Of a stretch of 64,000 nucleotides of DNA, positions 44,920 to 54,112 are shown one piece after another. Position 1 is the first letter of the stretch, and each line of letters starts with the position of its first letter. The notes beneath the pieces are model-generated. The model saw only the letters and a program-made list of their open reading frames with translations. It had not been told where the DNA came from and ran no database searches. The position numbers and the translations under genes were made by a program. The stretch lies in NCBI RefSeq assembly GCF_000701505.1, contig NZ_JNJB01000001.1:124001-188000 (forward strand), written 5' to 3'. This stretch comes from Dyadobacter crusticola DSM 16708. Its GTDB lineage: Bacteria; Bacteroidota; Bacteroidia; Cytophagales; Spirosomataceae.

Positions 44920-45576
44920 TTAGGAATTGCCCTTTTTGTAGTCGGCAAGGAATTTCTCAAGACCAATGTCAGTCAATGGATGCTTCAACAACGCTTCCAT
45001 TGCGCTCAGCGGCCCGGTCATTACATCGGCGCCTACTTCTGCACATTGGATAATGTGCATCGGGTGACGAACTGATGCCGCCAGTACCTGGGTGTCAAAC
45101 CCATAATTTCTGTAAATAGTAAGGATTTGCTCAATCAGGCCAATTCCATCTGTTGAAATATCGTCCAGACGGCCAATAAACGGAGATACATAGGTTGCTC
45201 CCGCTTTTGCTGCTAAAAGTGCCTGTCCGGCAGAAAAAATTAACGTACAGTTGGTTCGGATACCTTTGCCTGAAAAATATTTTAATGCCTTTACGCCTTC
45301 TTTGATCATCGGGATTTTCACCACTATTTTATCATCAATCTCCACCAGCTCTTCACCTTCGCGGATCATTCCTTCCAAATCAACTGATATCACTTCGGCA
45401 CTTACATCTCCATCAACAATATCGCAGATTGCCTTGTAATGGCGCATAATATTGTCTTTACCTGTAATTCCTTCTTTCGCCATCAGGGATGGATTGGTTG
45501 TAACTCCATCTAAAACGCCAAGCGCCTGTGCCTCCTGAATCTCTTGCAGGTTAGCAGTGTCAATGAAAAACTTCAT
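44920..45576 (-). CDS. Transaldolase / fructose-6-phosphate aldolase type
   Basis: A 218-residue short transaldolase of the FSA/TalC type. '[31 protein letters not shown]' opens the barrel, the Schiff-base lysine lies in 'VVKIPM', and '[31 protein letters not shown]' is diagnostic. Short members may act as transaldolase in the pentose phosphate pathway or as fructose-6-phosphate aldolase; residues that separate these roles were not examined in detail. It has its own promoter candidate upstream and is followed by ftsE. Confidence 0.9.
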   Translation of the reverse strand: MKFFIDTANLQEIQEAQALGVLDGVTTNPSLMAKEGITGKDNIMRHYKAICDIVDGDVSAEVISVDLEGMIREGEELVEIDDKIVVKIPMIKEGVKALKYFSGKGIRTNCTLIFSAGQALLAAKAGATYVSPFIGRLDDISTDGIGLIEQILTIYRNYGFDTQVLAASVRHPMHIIQCAEVGADVMTGPLSAMEALLKHPLTDIGLEKFLADYKKGNS

Positions 45577-45605
45577 ATCGGAAATTTATTGGTTAGAATA
45601 TTCCA

Positions 45606-45637
45606 CAAAAGTAGAAAACCCTGGTCAAATGCAAAAA
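45606..45637 (-). promoter_or_regulatory. Promoter of the transaldolase-ftsE unit
   Basis: On the minus strand TTTTTG (45632-45637) is followed after 18 bases by TACTTTTG (45606-45613), an exact TAnnTTTG. It lies 30 bases before the transaldolase ATG. Confidence 0.6.
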
Positions 45638-45672
45638 GAAAGAAGGGGGGATCGCAGGGGGGAACAAAAAAA

Positions 45673-45763
45673 GGCAAACCGAGAATCTCACCGCATCGAC
45701 CACCTACCCTTGCTTCCGTCAGGACCTGGGGGATTCGGAAGGAGCTGGTAGTTCCGATTTGCC
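45673..45763 (-). ncRNA. ffs: Signal recognition particle RNA, small bacterial type
   Basis: About 91 nucleotides on the minus strand fold into one long hairpin: the 5' GGCAAATCG pairs with the 3' CGGTTTGCC. The apical part holds the hallmark SRP core AGGTCCTGACGGAAGCAAGG (around 45708-45727), which is the Ffh-binding and tetraloop region of 4.5S RNA. A T7 run (about 45666-45672) follows immediately as terminator. A perfect -7 element ends six bases before the proposed 5' end. This RNA guides membrane proteins to the Sec machinery with Ffh. Confidence 0.93.
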
Positions 45764-45768
45764 GGGTG

Positions 45769-45776
45769 CAAAGATA
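45769..45776 (-). promoter_or_regulatory. -7 promoter element of the SRP RNA gene
   Basis: TATCTTTG on the minus strand is an exact TAnnTTTG match, six bases from the paired 5' end of the RNA. A TTTTTG lies 15 bases further upstream, shorter than usual spacing. Confidence 0.65.
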
Positions 45777-45823
45777 AAGACATTTTATTAACAAAAAGAA
45801 AACATTCATTTACGGTTTCACGC

Positions 45824-45831
45824 TACTTTTG
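45824..45831 (+). promoter_or_regulatory. -7 promoter element of the TPR lipoprotein gene
   Basis: TACTTTTG is an exact TAnnTTTG match on the plus strand, 27 bases before the TPR ATG. No -33 TTTG is evident. Confidence 0.5.
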
Positions 45832-45857
45832 TGCGAATCACCTAGAAATGAATCAGT

Positions 45858-46559
45858 ATGCCCCGCTTATTTTTTTTATTTTTTTTACTACTTCTGAATG
45901 CCTGCTCCCAATCTTCTGACGCTTTTCTCAAAAAAGGAAAGGATTTGATGAATGAAGGGAAACCCCGTGAAGCCATTGAATTCATCAATACTGCCATTGA
46001 AAAAAATACCACCAGTTCAGAAGCTTTCAACCTCCGTGCTGTCGCCTACTACGAGTTAAAGGAAAGCGAAAACGCATTGCTGGACTTTGCGCAGGCAATC
46101 AAACTGGAACCTGACAACTACCGCCCGTATTTCAACCGCGCATTGCTTTACTCTGGTGAAAACCGCCTGGATTCCGCTTTCGCAGACTATAACAAAGCTG
46201 CCGAGCTTGCTCCTGATACCGCTGATGTTTTCCTTAACCGTGGACAATTGCTGGTGCTGATGGACAAACCCACAGAAGCTATCCCTGACTTCGAAAAAGC
46301 AACCAGGCTCGATGAAAACAACAAACAAGCCTGGTACAATCTGGGCAATACTTACTACCGTTTAAATGATTTCAAAAAAGCTACGCTGGCATTCCGCCAA
46401 ACAGTGAAGCTGGACGGACAATACGGAAAAGCATTTTACGGCCTCGGCTTGTCGCAATGGAACGATGGGGAGAAAGACCTGGGTTGTACAAGTCTCAAAC
46501 AGGCCGCAAACCTGGGGTATTCTGATGCCACCAATGCGCTGGCGCAGTTTTGTCAATAA
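45858..46559 (+). CDS. TPR-repeat lipoprotein
   Basis: A 233-residue lipoprotein (lipobox LLNAC near residue 16) with about six tetratricopeptide repeats from residue 22 to 225, each with the G/A-Y/F-x-A pattern ('AFNLRAVAYYELKESENALLDFAQAIKLEPDN'-like units with N, G, A, P positions). It should be periplasmic or outer-membrane anchored and act as a protein-protein adaptor. The partner is unknown. The gene stands just upstream of TMEM220 and has its own promoter candidate. Confidence 0.85.
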   Translation: MPRLFFLFFLLLLNACSQSSDAFLKKGKDLMNEGKPREAIEFINTAIEKNTTSSEAFNLRAVAYYELKESENALLDFAQAIKLEPDNYRPYFNRALLYSGENRLDSAFADYNKAAELAPDTADVFLNRGQLLVLMDKPTEAIPDFEKATRLDENNKQAWYNLGNTYYRLNDFKKATLAFRQTVKLDGQYGKAFYGLGLSQWNDGEKDLGCTSLKQAANLGYSDATNALAQFCQ

Positions 46560-46635
46560 ATGAGGAAATACAGGTAAATTGAACCTGTGATAGTACTTTA
46601 TTCAAATAAACAGACTCACTTTTTCTTCAAGAACA

Positions 46636-46977
46636 ATGCGATTGTTTAAAATAGTTTTCGGGATCATTTTCGTCATTTTCGCCTATTTCCAACTGAACGA
46701 TCCGGATTCCGGCGTTTGGATCGGGATTTACAGCTTTGCAGCGCTTGCCTGCTTTATGGGCATCCGGGATCTTTGGCCCAGCTGGGTTTTCTACGTACTG
46801 GGAGCCGCCTATCTGATCGGCGCTGTATTTCAATGGCCGACCGAGTTTGAGGGCATTTTCTTTGGTGAGACACAAATGAGAAGCCTGAATATTGAGTTGG
46901 CCCGGGAGTCGCTGGGACTGGGAATCAGTGCGATTGTGATGTTTGTAATTGGCAAATGGGGGCAACCTAGCTCCTGA
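46636..46977 (+). CDS. TMEM220-family membrane protein
   Basis: A 113-residue membrane protein with about four helices and the family marker 'FAYFQLNDPDSGVWIGIYSFAAL' near the N-terminus (NDPD followed by W). It is a homologue of the transmembrane protein 220 family, whose function is not known. Its last 11 bases overlap the end of the convergent birA. Confidence 0.82.
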   Translation: MRLFKIVFGIIFVIFAYFQLNDPDSGVWIGIYSFAALACFMGIRDLWPSWVFYVLGAAYLIGAVFQWPTEFEGIFFGETQMRSLNIELARESLGLGISAIVMFVIGKWGQPSS

Positions 46978-47734
46978 TCCAGCTGATTTCTTTTAAGCCC
47001 AGGTTCGTGAGCATGTCCCCATTTGATAGCCTGGCAGATAGCTGCCCCAGCTCATTTACCCCCGTGACGGTACCTGTATAAACGTTACCCTCGTAGGAGA
47101 ATTTTACTTCTTGCAAATGCCCGTAAAGACTGTCCATATACGCCTGACGAATCTCGTCATATCGGTGTCCGGACCTTAGCTGCAGATAAGCTGCATCGAG
47201 GCTGTGCATTAATAATGCAAACTCGTCGGCCAAAGCAAACACATTGCCAGTCTCGATGAATAGTGACGAAGCGAGCTCACTATTGAAACTCATTTGATTA
47301 ATATTCAAGCCAATACCGACAATTGAGGTATTCAGCCTGCTACCTTGAATTGCGTTTTCAATGAGTATTCCGCAGATCTTTCTTTCCTTAACAAGAATGT
47401 CGTTAGGCCACTTTATCTGAACACCTGAAACGTATCTTTCAAGGTATGCCCTAATTCCGAGGGCGACTGTCTGACTAATAAGAAACTGGTTTTGAACGGA
47501 CAGGAAAGCAGGCGTAAGTACAATGGAAAGCGTCAGGTTTTCTCCCGGATTCGATACCCAGGAAGTCCCCCGCTGTCCCCGCCCTGACAGCTGATGACCA
47601 GTAATGACAACGGTACCCTCCGTGAACAAGCCAGCGTGTACTATTTCAGCCGCAATGTCGTTTGTTGAATGACAACTTGGCAGATAGATAACTTTTTTAC
47701 CAATTATTAAGGTATCCTGTATCGAGTTGTACAA
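46967..47734 (-). CDS. birA: Biotin-[acetyl-CoA-carboxylase] ligase (BirA)
   Basis: A 255-residue biotin protein ligase without the N-terminal DNA-binding domain, so it is a catalytic-only (class I) enzyme. The biotinyl-adenylate loop is 'GRGQRGTSW', with further motifs 'IKWPNDI', 'KICGILIE' and 'VGIGLNIN'. It attaches biotin to the carrier domain of acyl-CoA carboxylases. It is divergent from rsfS with 43 bases between starts, so their promoters must overlap. Confidence 0.92.
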   Translation of the reverse strand: MYNSIQDTLIIGKKVIYLPSCHSTNDIAAEIVHAGLFTEGTVVITGHQLSGRGQRGTSWVSNPGENLTLSIVLTPAFLSVQNQFLISQTVALGIRAYLERYVSGVQIKWPNDILVKERKICGILIENAIQGSRLNTSIVGIGLNINQMSFNSELASSLFIETGNVFALADEFALLMHSLDAAYLQLRSGHRYDEIRQAYMDSLYGHLQEVKFSYEGNVYTGTVTGVNELGQLSARLSNGDMLTNLGLKEISWIRS

Positions 47735-47777
47735 TTTTTTTGCTTTACTTTAGGGTTTAGAAAGGAATCAATTACGC

Positions 47778-48161
47778 ATGAAAGAACGCAAAAATAAAGA
47801 ACTATCTTCAAAAGATCTCTCCGAGCTGGTAGTAAAAGGAATGACAGAAAAGAAGGGCCAGGACATAGCAATACTCGACCTCCGCAAAGTAAAAAATTCA
47901 ATAACTGATTTTTTCGTGATTTGTTCCGGTAACTCCGATACACAGATCGATGCTCTGGCAAACTCGGTTGAAGAAGAGGTGTATAAAATCTCCAAAACAG
48001 AGCCCTGGCAGAAAGAAGGAAAAGCAAACGGCGAATGGATTTTGATTGACTATGTGGACGTCGTAGCCCACATTTTCAACAAGGAACGCCGTAAGCACTA
48101 CGATCTGGAAGAATTATGGGGAGATGCAGAGGTGACATACCTGGAAGATTCCATGGTATAA
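47778..48161 (+). CDS. rsfS: Ribosome silencing factor RsfS
   Basis: A 127-residue protein of the RsfS/YbeB family. Motifs are 'ILDLRKVKNSITDFFVICSGNSDTQIDALA' (D-x-F-x-I-x-S/C-G), 'GEWILIDYVDVVAHIF' and 'YDLEELWGDAE'. It binds ribosomal protein uL14 and keeps subunits apart under starvation. It is followed by ftsH 72 bases downstream, an arrangement seen in many Bacteroidota. Confidence 0.93.
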   Translation: MKERKNKELSSKDLSELVVKGMTEKKGQDIAILDLRKVKNSITDFFVICSGNSDTQIDALANSVEEEVYKISKTEPWQKEGKANGEWILIDYVDVVAHIFNKERRKHYDLEELWGDAEVTYLEDSMV

Positions 48162-48170
48162 AAGGCTGGG

Positions 48171-48186
48171 GGGTGAACATTCACCC
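48171..48186. other. Short inverted repeat between rsfS and ftsH
   Basis: GGGTGAA and TTCACCC separated by two bases. It has no T tract and a loop too small for a normal terminator; it could be an operator or chance. Confidence 0.3.
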
Positions 48187-48233
48187 TACCGGGAACGTTG
48201 TTTAATAAATTTCCTCTTAATTAGAAACAAAGA

Positions 48234-50291
48234 ATGTCCGAAAACGATAACAAAAGAGGGCCACTCAGTCCTAAAAGTCCTCAAAAAGGATATCAAGGCT
48301 GGATCATAGCCGCTCTTATTGCCACTATACTGGGAATTACTTACCTGAACCGTACCTCGACAATCCGCGAAACTACTCAGAAGCGTTTTGAAAAAATGAT
48401 GGCGGACAGGGAAGTGGAAAGGGTGACTATCGTGAATGATAAGTCGGTAGAAGTGACCCTTAAACCAGAGGCATTAAAACAAGATAAGTACAAGGTAGTT
48501 GCAAAGGAAAATAACTATTTCGGCGGCGAAAGCGCATCACATTACCAGTTTCAGGTAACCTCGGCAGAAACATTTAAAAAGGATTTTGACAGAATGCAGG
48601 AGAAAGTGCCTGACGATGACAAAGTACCTTTTGTGGTTGATACAAGAAATGACTGGACCAGCTTCCTCGGAACCTGGGGCTTCTTCATTGTAATGATACT
48701 GGTGATGTACTTCATACTCGGCAGAATGTCGGGCGGAGTAGGTCCAGGTGGTCAGATCTTCAATATCGGCCGCTCCCGTGCTACGCTTTTTGATGCTGAA
48801 AACAAGGTAAAGATCACATTTAATGACGTGGCGGGTCTTGATGAAGCAAAAGAAGAGATTAAGGAAATTGTAGAATACCTTCAAAGTCCTGATAAATTCA
48901 AAAAACTGGGTGCGAAGATTCCAAAAGGTGCATTGCTTGTAGGCCCTCCGGGAACAGGTAAAACTTTGCTTGCGAAAGCTGTTGCTGGTGAGGCGGGTGT
49001 ACCATTCTTCTCTCTTTCCGGTTCCGACTTTGTCGAGATGTTCGTAGGTGTGGGTGCTGCCCGTGTCCGTGACCTTTTCAAACAAGCCAAGGAAAAAGCG
49101 CCTTGTATCATATTTATCGATGAGATTGACGCAGTAGGACGCTCGCGTGGCCGTGGCGCAATGCCGGGTTCGAACGATGAGCGTGAAAATACATTGAACT
49201 CACTTTTAGTTGAAATGGACGGTTTTGCAACCGATTCGGGTATCATCATCGTGGCCGCCACCAACCGCCCGGATGTACTTGATCCTGCCCTACTTCGTCC
49301 AGGCCGCTTTGACCGTCAGATTTCCGTTGATAAACCAGATGTAATTGGTCGTGAAGCAATTTTCAAAGTGCATTTGAAACCTTTGAAACTTGCAACTGAT
49401 GTAAATATCCAGAAACTATCGTCCCAAACTCCTGGCTTTGCGGGAGCAGAGATTGCGAATGTTTGTAATGAAGCCGCATTGATCGCGGCACGTCGTAACC
49501 GGGATGAAGTAACAATGCAGGACTTCCAGGATGCAATGGACCGCGTGATAGGTGGTTTGGAGAAAAAGAACAAACTGATCTCGCCAGAGGAAAAGCAGAT
49601 TGTAGCTTACCACGAAGCTGGTCACGCGGTGGCGGGCTGGTTCCTGGAACACGCTGATCCATTGGTGAAAGTATCGATCGTACCCCGCGGTGTTGCCGCG
49701 TTGGGTTATGCACAGTACCTCCCTCGCGAGCAGTATCTGTATCGTACAGAGCAGCTTTTTGATGAAATGTGTATGACACTGGGCGGAAGAGCTGCTGAGG
49801 ATGTGGTATTTAACAAAATCTCGACAGGCGCACTAAGTGACCTGGAAAGAGTTACGAAGGTAGCTTACAGCATGGTTACCATGTACGGAATGAATGAAAG
49901 GATTGGTAACATCTCTTTCTATGATTCTAAACAATCAGATTACTCATTTACCAAGCCATACTCTGAATCAACGTCACAAGCGATTGATGAAGAAGTTAGA
50001 AAGTTGGTTGATCAGGCGTATCAATTTGTTAAGAACCTGTTGATCGAAAAACGTGACGCACTGGAAGTACTGGCAAAAGAGCTGCTTGAAAAAGAGATCT
50101 TGTTCCAAAGCGACCTTGAAAAACTGATTGGCAAACGTCCTTACGAAAAGGAAACAAGCTATCAGGCGTACATTAACCGTCGCTCAAATGAGGAAGCTGC
50201 CATTCACGAAGAAGTTGTAAAACATACTCTTGAACAGGAAAAGAAGGAAGAGGAAATGGCAGAAGCTGAAAAAGATGCTTCAAACGAATAA
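48234..50291 (+). CDS. ftsH: ATP-dependent zinc metalloprotease FtsH
   Basis: A 685-residue membrane AAA+ protease that degrades unassembled membrane proteins and regulators. Two membrane helices (about residues 20-40 and 140-162) flank a periplasmic domain. The AAA module has Walker A GPPGTGKT at about 237-244, Walker B 'CIIFIDEID' and the SRH region '[19 protein letters not shown]'. The zinc protease motif is H460-E-A-G-H464. The C-terminus is rich in Glu/Lys. A terminator follows. Confidence 0.96.
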   Translation: MSENDNKRGPLSPKSPQKGYQGWIIAALIATILGITYLNRTSTIRETTQKRFEKMMADREVERVTIVNDKSVEVTLKPEALKQDKYKVVAKENNYFGGESASHYQFQVTSAETFKKDFDRMQEKVPDDDKVPFVVDTRNDWTSFLGTWGFFIVMILVMYFILGRMSGGVGPGGQIFNIGRSRATLFDAENKVKITFNDVAGLDEAKEEIKEIVEYLQSPDKFKKLGAKIPKGALLVGPPGTGKTLLAKAVAGEAGVPFFSLSGSDFVEMFVGVGAARVRDLFKQAKEKAPCIIFIDEIDAVGRSRGRGAMPGSNDERENTLNSLLVEMDGFATDSGIIIVAATNRPDVLDPALLRPGRFDRQISVDKPDVIGREAIFKVHLKPLKLATDVNIQKLSSQTPGFAGAEIANVCNEAALIAARRNRDEVTMQDFQDAMDRVIGGLEKKNKLISPEEKQIVAYHEAGHAVAGWFLEHADPLVKVSIVPRGVAALGYAQYLPREQYLYRTEQLFDEMCMTLGGRAAEDVVFNKISTGALSDLERVTKVAYSMVTMYGMNERIGNISFYDSKQSDYSFTKPYSESTSQAIDEEVRKLVDQAYQFVKNLLIEKRDALEVLAKELLEKEILFQSDLEKLIGKRPYEKETSYQAYINRRSNEEAAIHEEVVKHTLEQEKKEEEMAEAEKDASNE

Positions 50292-50317
50292 AATTTGAAA
50301 TAAATACCATAAAATAG

Positions 50318-50350
50318 TAGCCGGGCACTTAAAGCCCGGCTATTGTTTTA
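50318..50350 (+). terminator. Rho-independent terminator after ftsH
   Basis: A nine-base stem (TAGCCGGGC with GCCCGGCTA), seven-base loop, then TTGTTTTA. Confidence 0.75.
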
Positions 50351-50376
50351 TAAACCCATTTGAAACAGAGAATTCT

Positions 50377-51324
50377 ATGGCATTCGAGATATTCAAGCAA
50401 CAGTTTGGTGACCTTACCGAATATGTGGTGCAGGAAAATGCAACCGGCAACCGCTTTGTAGTGGTGCCCGAGTTAGGCGGAATCGTCAGGCAGCTATCAC
50501 TTCGGAAAGATCTTACGTTGTTTTCTGTCTTAAAAACACCTCCCACACCTGAAACTTTAAAACATGATACTGAAAGTGCAAGCGAGCTTTTATTTCCATT
50601 TGCAAGCCGCATTCCCGACGGTAAATACAGGTTTTTAGGGAAAGATTATCAATTGGCCAAAAACGAGAAGAATGGACTGAATGCAATTCACGGCCTTGTA
50701 AGAAAGCAGCATTTCCATTTGGAAGAACAACTGGCACATGCTGACCATGCATCCATTAAGCTATCTTATCTGATAGATGCGCCCGAAGGGTATCCCTTCC
50801 GGGTTCTGTTTTCCATTAGGTATACGCTCCATGCTGACGGGCGGTTTGTAGTATCGTTTGAAGCTTTGAATGAAGGCTCAGAACCTTGTCCGGCTATGTT
50901 CGGCTGGCATCCGTATTTCAGGCTTGGTAACGAAGACGTAGAAGCCTGGAAAATCATCATCCCATCAGACCAGATCGTAACATTTGATAGCAATCAGATT
51001 CCTACGGGCGTCGCGCATTTTCACATTGATAAACCTGCATTATTACACCGCAAAGTCTTCGACAATTGTTTTGTTGTAAAATCGGAGGGAAAGCTTGCAA
51101 CCACTGAGCTGATATCTGAAAATCAGGACGTGACACTTACTGTAACACAGGAAACAGGTGAAGGCAAATTCAACCACTTGGTTGTTTACACACCGCCGGA
51201 AAGAGATTGTATTGCTATTGAAGCACTCACTGCGAATGTTGATTCCTTCAATTCCGGCGACGGGCTATACATTTTACCGGGAGGTGGTACATTCAGCGGA
51301 GAAATCGTAGTACAGCTTACTTAG
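50377..51324 (+). CDS. Aldose 1-epimerase (galactose mutarotase-like)
   Basis: A 315-residue cytoplasmic mutarotase-fold enzyme. The catalytic histidines are in 'NAIHGLV' and 'FGWHPYF', and the general base glutamate is in 'CIAIEALTAN'. It interconverts alpha and beta anomers of an aldose. The last four bases overlap the end of the convergent nucleotidyltransferase gene; no hairpin separates them. It follows ftsH but after a terminator, so it may be read separately. Confidence 0.88.
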   Translation: MAFEIFKQQFGDLTEYVVQENATGNRFVVVPELGGIVRQLSLRKDLTLFSVLKTPPTPETLKHDTESASELLFPFASRIPDGKYRFLGKDYQLAKNEKNGLNAIHGLVRKQHFHLEEQLAHADHASIKLSYLIDAPEGYPFRVLFSIRYTLHADGRFVVSFEALNEGSEPCPAMFGWHPYFRLGNEDVEAWKIIIPSDQIVTFDSNQIPTGVAHFHIDKPALLHRKVFDNCFVVKSEGKLATTELISENQDVTLTVTQETGEGKFNHLVVYTPPERDCIAIEALTANVDSFNSGDGLYILPGGGTFSGEIVVQLT

Positions 51325-52442
51325 CGCCTTTTGTGCCAAATCCATTTGTGCCAGATCAACCGCCAATGGAAAAGGTAGCTGAGGTGACCGGCGAGAATGT
51401 TCCACTTCACATTCCAGTTGTCCCGGTATTTGAGGTTGTAAACCAAAATCCGAAGAGTCTTGGTGCTCAGCGTGTCCCTTTCTTCTTCCCAGTGGCTGAC
51501 CACATTTTTCATAAACTCAGGAGTCGGATACTTCGCTTCCTGATTTGCATCGACAAGCCGCACATATTGTATTCCCGTAAACAGTTGTGCGGCTCCAAGT
51601 GATTCTAATAGTAGTTTGTAAAAACCTTTGCTTCTGGCCACGTTGGACACGTAGGCCCAATCAAGAGTTGTGGAATACCTTCTCAGCAGCCGCACGAAGT
51701 CGGCCATGTATTTCAATTTGTCCCATTGCTCAATACCTGCATGGTGGATCAGCATCATAATTAGCTGATGCTCCATTCCGGGCACATTGACTTTCTTGCC
51801 CATAATCTGTTGCTCCACCATTTGCCCGCCCAGTTCGCCCCAGCTGAAATTGAACTGATATCTCGGATAGCTGCAATTCCATTGGATTTCCAGGGACTGT
51901 AATGCATGTTCCCGAACAGGGGTCAAAGGGAGCTGATAATCTGTGTCGAGGTAAGCGCCGGTGGCTTGATCATTCCTTAGCAGGTACTTACGGTAGGAGT
52001 CAGGTTCAAATCCATTTTTTTCAAATACATCTAATCCCCTTCGCAGCTGCTCCTTCTCGACAAAAAAGTCAATATCTCCAAATTCCCTTAGTCCGGGCTT
52101 TTCGTAGAGGAGCCACGCCCATAATGCGCCTTTCATCAGAAATGCCGGGATCCCCTGCTCCGCCAGCTGTTGATTCAAACTGACCGAAATGCTTGAAAAA
52201 GCCATATTTGTAACAGCCTGTCCGACGCTGAAATCTCTTAATCGGGCAAGCACATCAGGAGCAATTTCCAGTGTTTGTTTTTGGGAAAGATAATCGAAGG
52301 CAAGAGGCCGGACCTGGTTCCACTTGGCTTGCCGGCCAAGCTTCTGCCAATCAATGGGACGAGTATCTACCTGAAAAGGCAAATTGCTTTCAGAGTCGAG
52401 CGACGCTTTTATCAATATGTTCAGCTCAGGGGATATCTTCAT
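51321..52442 (-). CDS. Nucleotidyltransferase-family protein of the lasso-like cassette
   Basis: A 373-residue protein of the Uncharacterised nucleotidyltransferase family (NTP_transf_5 type). The active-site pattern KG (104-105), then R119 and D123-x-D125 in 'LREFGDIDFFV', is consistent with a polymerase-beta-like fold binding NTP and metal. Similar proteins travel with lasso-peptide B1/B2 genes and HPr-kinase-like tailoring enzymes, where they may add a nucleotidyl or related group. It is the last gene of the cassette, three bases after the kinase stop. Its exact reaction is unknown. Confidence 0.78.
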   Translation of the reverse strand: MKISPELNILIKASLDSESNLPFQVDTRPIDWQKLGRQAKWNQVRPLAFDYLSQKQTLEIAPDVLARLRDFSVGQAVTNMAFSSISVSLNQQLAEQGIPAFLMKGALWAWLLYEKPGLREFGDIDFFVEKEQLRRGLDVFEKNGFEPDSYRKYLLRNDQATGAYLDTDYQLPLTPVREHALQSLEIQWNCSYPRYQFNFSWGELGGQMVEQQIMGKKVNVPGMEHQLIMMLIHHAGIEQWDKLKYMADFVRLLRRYSTTLDWAYVSNVARSKGFYKLLLESLGAAQLFTGIQYVRLVDANQEAKYPTPEFMKNVVSHWEEERDTLSTKTLRILVYNLKYRDNWNVKWNILAGHLSYLFHWRLIWHKWIWHKRR

Positions 52443-52445
52443 GCA

Positions 52446-53351
52446 CTAAACCAAATGAGTAACACTCTCCTGAACCCATTTTTCCAGCAAATCGAATCCT
52501 TCTGGCCTCCGTTTCTTGATCACTTCTACCTGTGCGGCACATTTCATACTTTGGAGAAAATGCGCTTTAAGGGCCTCACCGGTTAGCAGTTGTGCAGGAA
52601 GAGGAAAGTTCTTGATCAGCTCGCCCGGCATTTCACTGACACTTACCTGCTGTAATGCACCCCGGTTCCGGGCGCGGTGTAAAAAAATGATTTTAGAAAG
52701 AGTAACCGGCTGATCTGGAAAGTCGAATTTAGGCTGAAATGAAAACTTATTTACTCCTTCACTGACAGGTTCGAGCACTTCTCTGTTGTATTGTAACCCG
52801 GCCACGGTCTTGTCCCAGATTTTAAGCTGCGGGTAAGCCGGCAGAACAGATATTGAGCCGTTTTCTCCGATCTGGATTGCCGTAAGATCATCGCTGAGCA
52901 ACCGGCCGCCCGCTTTGATGAATGCAGCCGCAGTGGTTGACTTACCAGCGCCAGGTGTACCCATAAAACACCATGCTTCCGCCCCTACCAGCACAGAGCT
53001 GGCATGCAGCAGCAACAAACCTCTTTGAAACAATATCAATCCAATTGCTTCACTGACAGTGAAAAGACTGATCAAATTGGGATCTTTTACAAACGGATTT
53101 ACAATCAGCTCATTACCCGCGATCGCTTTGAATGAAGCGATACCAGGCCAATGCAGAACCAGGTCGCCTGCATTCTCACCAAACAAGGCGCGGATTCCCC
53201 GCCTGTAAACTTGCGTTTTGCTGAGATCGGGCAGTTCAAATGCAGCTGTTCTGATTAGCAGATCGGGCGAAGCATTACAATCTCCCTCACTTAATTCCGG
53301 CAATGGTATTTCAGAGAATACAGTCAGCCCGAAAGCCTTGTAATAATGCAT
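52446..53351 (-). CDS. HPr-kinase-like serine kinase of the lasso-like cassette
   Basis: A 301-residue protein resembling the C-terminal half of HPr kinase. The P-loop is GTPGAGKST at 131-139, preceded by H116 in 'LLHASSV' and followed by the aspartate pair in 'LLSDDLTAI' (151-159). Related kinases in paeninodin-type clusters phosphorylate the C-terminal serine of a lasso precursor, but the partner here is not known. No PTS system is nearby, which argues against a true HPr kinase. It lies 17 bases after the B2 gene and three before the nucleotidyltransferase gene. Confidence 0.82.
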   Translation of the reverse strand: MHYYKAFGLTVFSEIPLPELSEGDCNASPDLLIRTAAFELPDLSKTQVYRRGIRALFGENAGDLVLHWPGIASFKAIAGNELIVNPFVKDPNLISLFTVSEAIGLILFQRGLLLLHASSVLVGAEAWCFMGTPGAGKSTTAAAFIKAGGRLLSDDLTAIQIGENGSISVLPAYPQLKIWDKTVAGLQYNREVLEPVSEGVNKFSFQPKFDFPDQPVTLSKIIFLHRARNRGALQQVSVSEMPGELIKNFPLPAQLLTGEALKAHFLQSMKCAAQVEVIKKRRPEGFDLLEKWVQESVTHLV

Positions 53352-53368
53352 GTATAATTTAGGTTAGC

Positions 53369-53809
53369 TCATTCCCAGACCCAGAGCCGCTTGTATGAAA
53401 TCTCGTCAGGCCAGTCTCCTATGATGATATTTCCATTGCGCTCCACCCAGGCGTGGGCTTCAAAAGACTTTGCAGGATTAATCTCAAATCCGATTTCCAG
53501 CGTAAGAGCGGGAATTTTGCGCAGGAGGAATTTGGCAGCCAGGGCGCGCGGCAGGCACAGCAGCTCCAATGGCAACAGGTTCGCTGCGGTATCCACCGCC
53601 CATACAACCAGATCTATTTCTTCTTTGGATTTTTCCTCTACCTTTTCAGTGCTGGTTAACCGGTGAAATAGCCGCCTGAATGTAGCAAATGGAAGCAATG
53701 AAAGTCCGGCTTTAACCAGCAGCAGACAAACAGCAGCTTTGATAAAGATCAGCTTGCCTGAACTACTCAGACTTCGCCATTTGCCAATAAATCTGCGCAG
53801 CTTTCCCAA
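53369..53809 (-). CDS. Lasso-peptide B2-like transglutaminase-fold protease
   Basis: A 146-residue protein with the B2 leader-peptidase signature: C85 in 'LLCLPRALAAKFLL', H119 in 'FEAHAWVERNGN' and D132 in 'IIIGDW'. Cys-His-Asp in this order is the catalytic triad that removes the leader of lasso precursors. The N-terminal 50 residues contain one hydrophobic stretch and basic residues. It starts one base after the B1 stop, so B1 and B2 should be made together. No precursor is visible within the operon. Confidence 0.88.
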   Translation of the reverse strand: MGKLRRFIGKWRSLSSSGKLIFIKAAVCLLLVKAGLSLLPFATFRRLFHRLTSTEKVEEKSKEEIDLVVWAVDTAANLLPLELLCLPRALAAKFLLRKIPALTLEIGFEINPAKSFEAHAWVERNGNIIIGDWPDEISYKRLWVWE

Positions 53810-53810
53810 T

Positions 53811-54077
53811 TTATTTGACAGTTTCCACCAGCTTTTCAGATATCAGATCTTTCAGCAGCGTATCGATGTCACCTTTACAGGTATCGAGATCAACATCATA
53901 CTCACTTACCACCACGTTGCAGAGTTCTTCAATCGTTTGCGGGCCTTTTTCAAGTGTATCCCAAACCAGCACTCCTACTTCGTCCAAGCCATAATACGCC
54001 CCTTTGTTGTGATTAAGAATCACGGTTTCACCCGCTACTTTTGATGAAATCTGATCTGATGTTAATTGATATTTCAT
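53811..54077 (-). CDS. PqqD-like peptide recognition protein (B1)
   Basis: An 88-residue RiPP recognition element of the PqqD family: an N-terminal winged segment 'LNHNKGAYYGLDEVGVLVWDTL' followed by 'TIEELCNVVVSEYDVD' and 'DIDTLLKDLISEKLVE'. In lasso systems B1 binds the leader peptide and delivers it to the B2 protease. It is the first gene of the four-gene operon and has an excellent promoter 36 bases upstream. Confidence 0.9.
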   Translation of the reverse strand: MKYQLTSDQISSKVAGETVILNHNKGAYYGLDEVGVLVWDTLEKGPQTIEELCNVVVSEYDVDLDTCKGDIDTLLKDLISEKLVETVK

Positions 54078-54112
54078 GAAGGGGATTGAAAAAGTATAAT
54101 GTGCCGTTTGTA

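Noticed and set aside
45544-45809. Overlapping short frames on both strands around the SRP RNA
   Set aside because: The segment is explained by the SRP RNA, its promoter and its terminator; the translations are low-complexity and unlike any protein.
52446-53351. A true HPr kinase/phosphorylase
   Set aside because: No PTS genes are near, the N-terminal half differs, and it is packed with B1, B2 and a nucleotidyltransferase as in peptide-maturation clusters.
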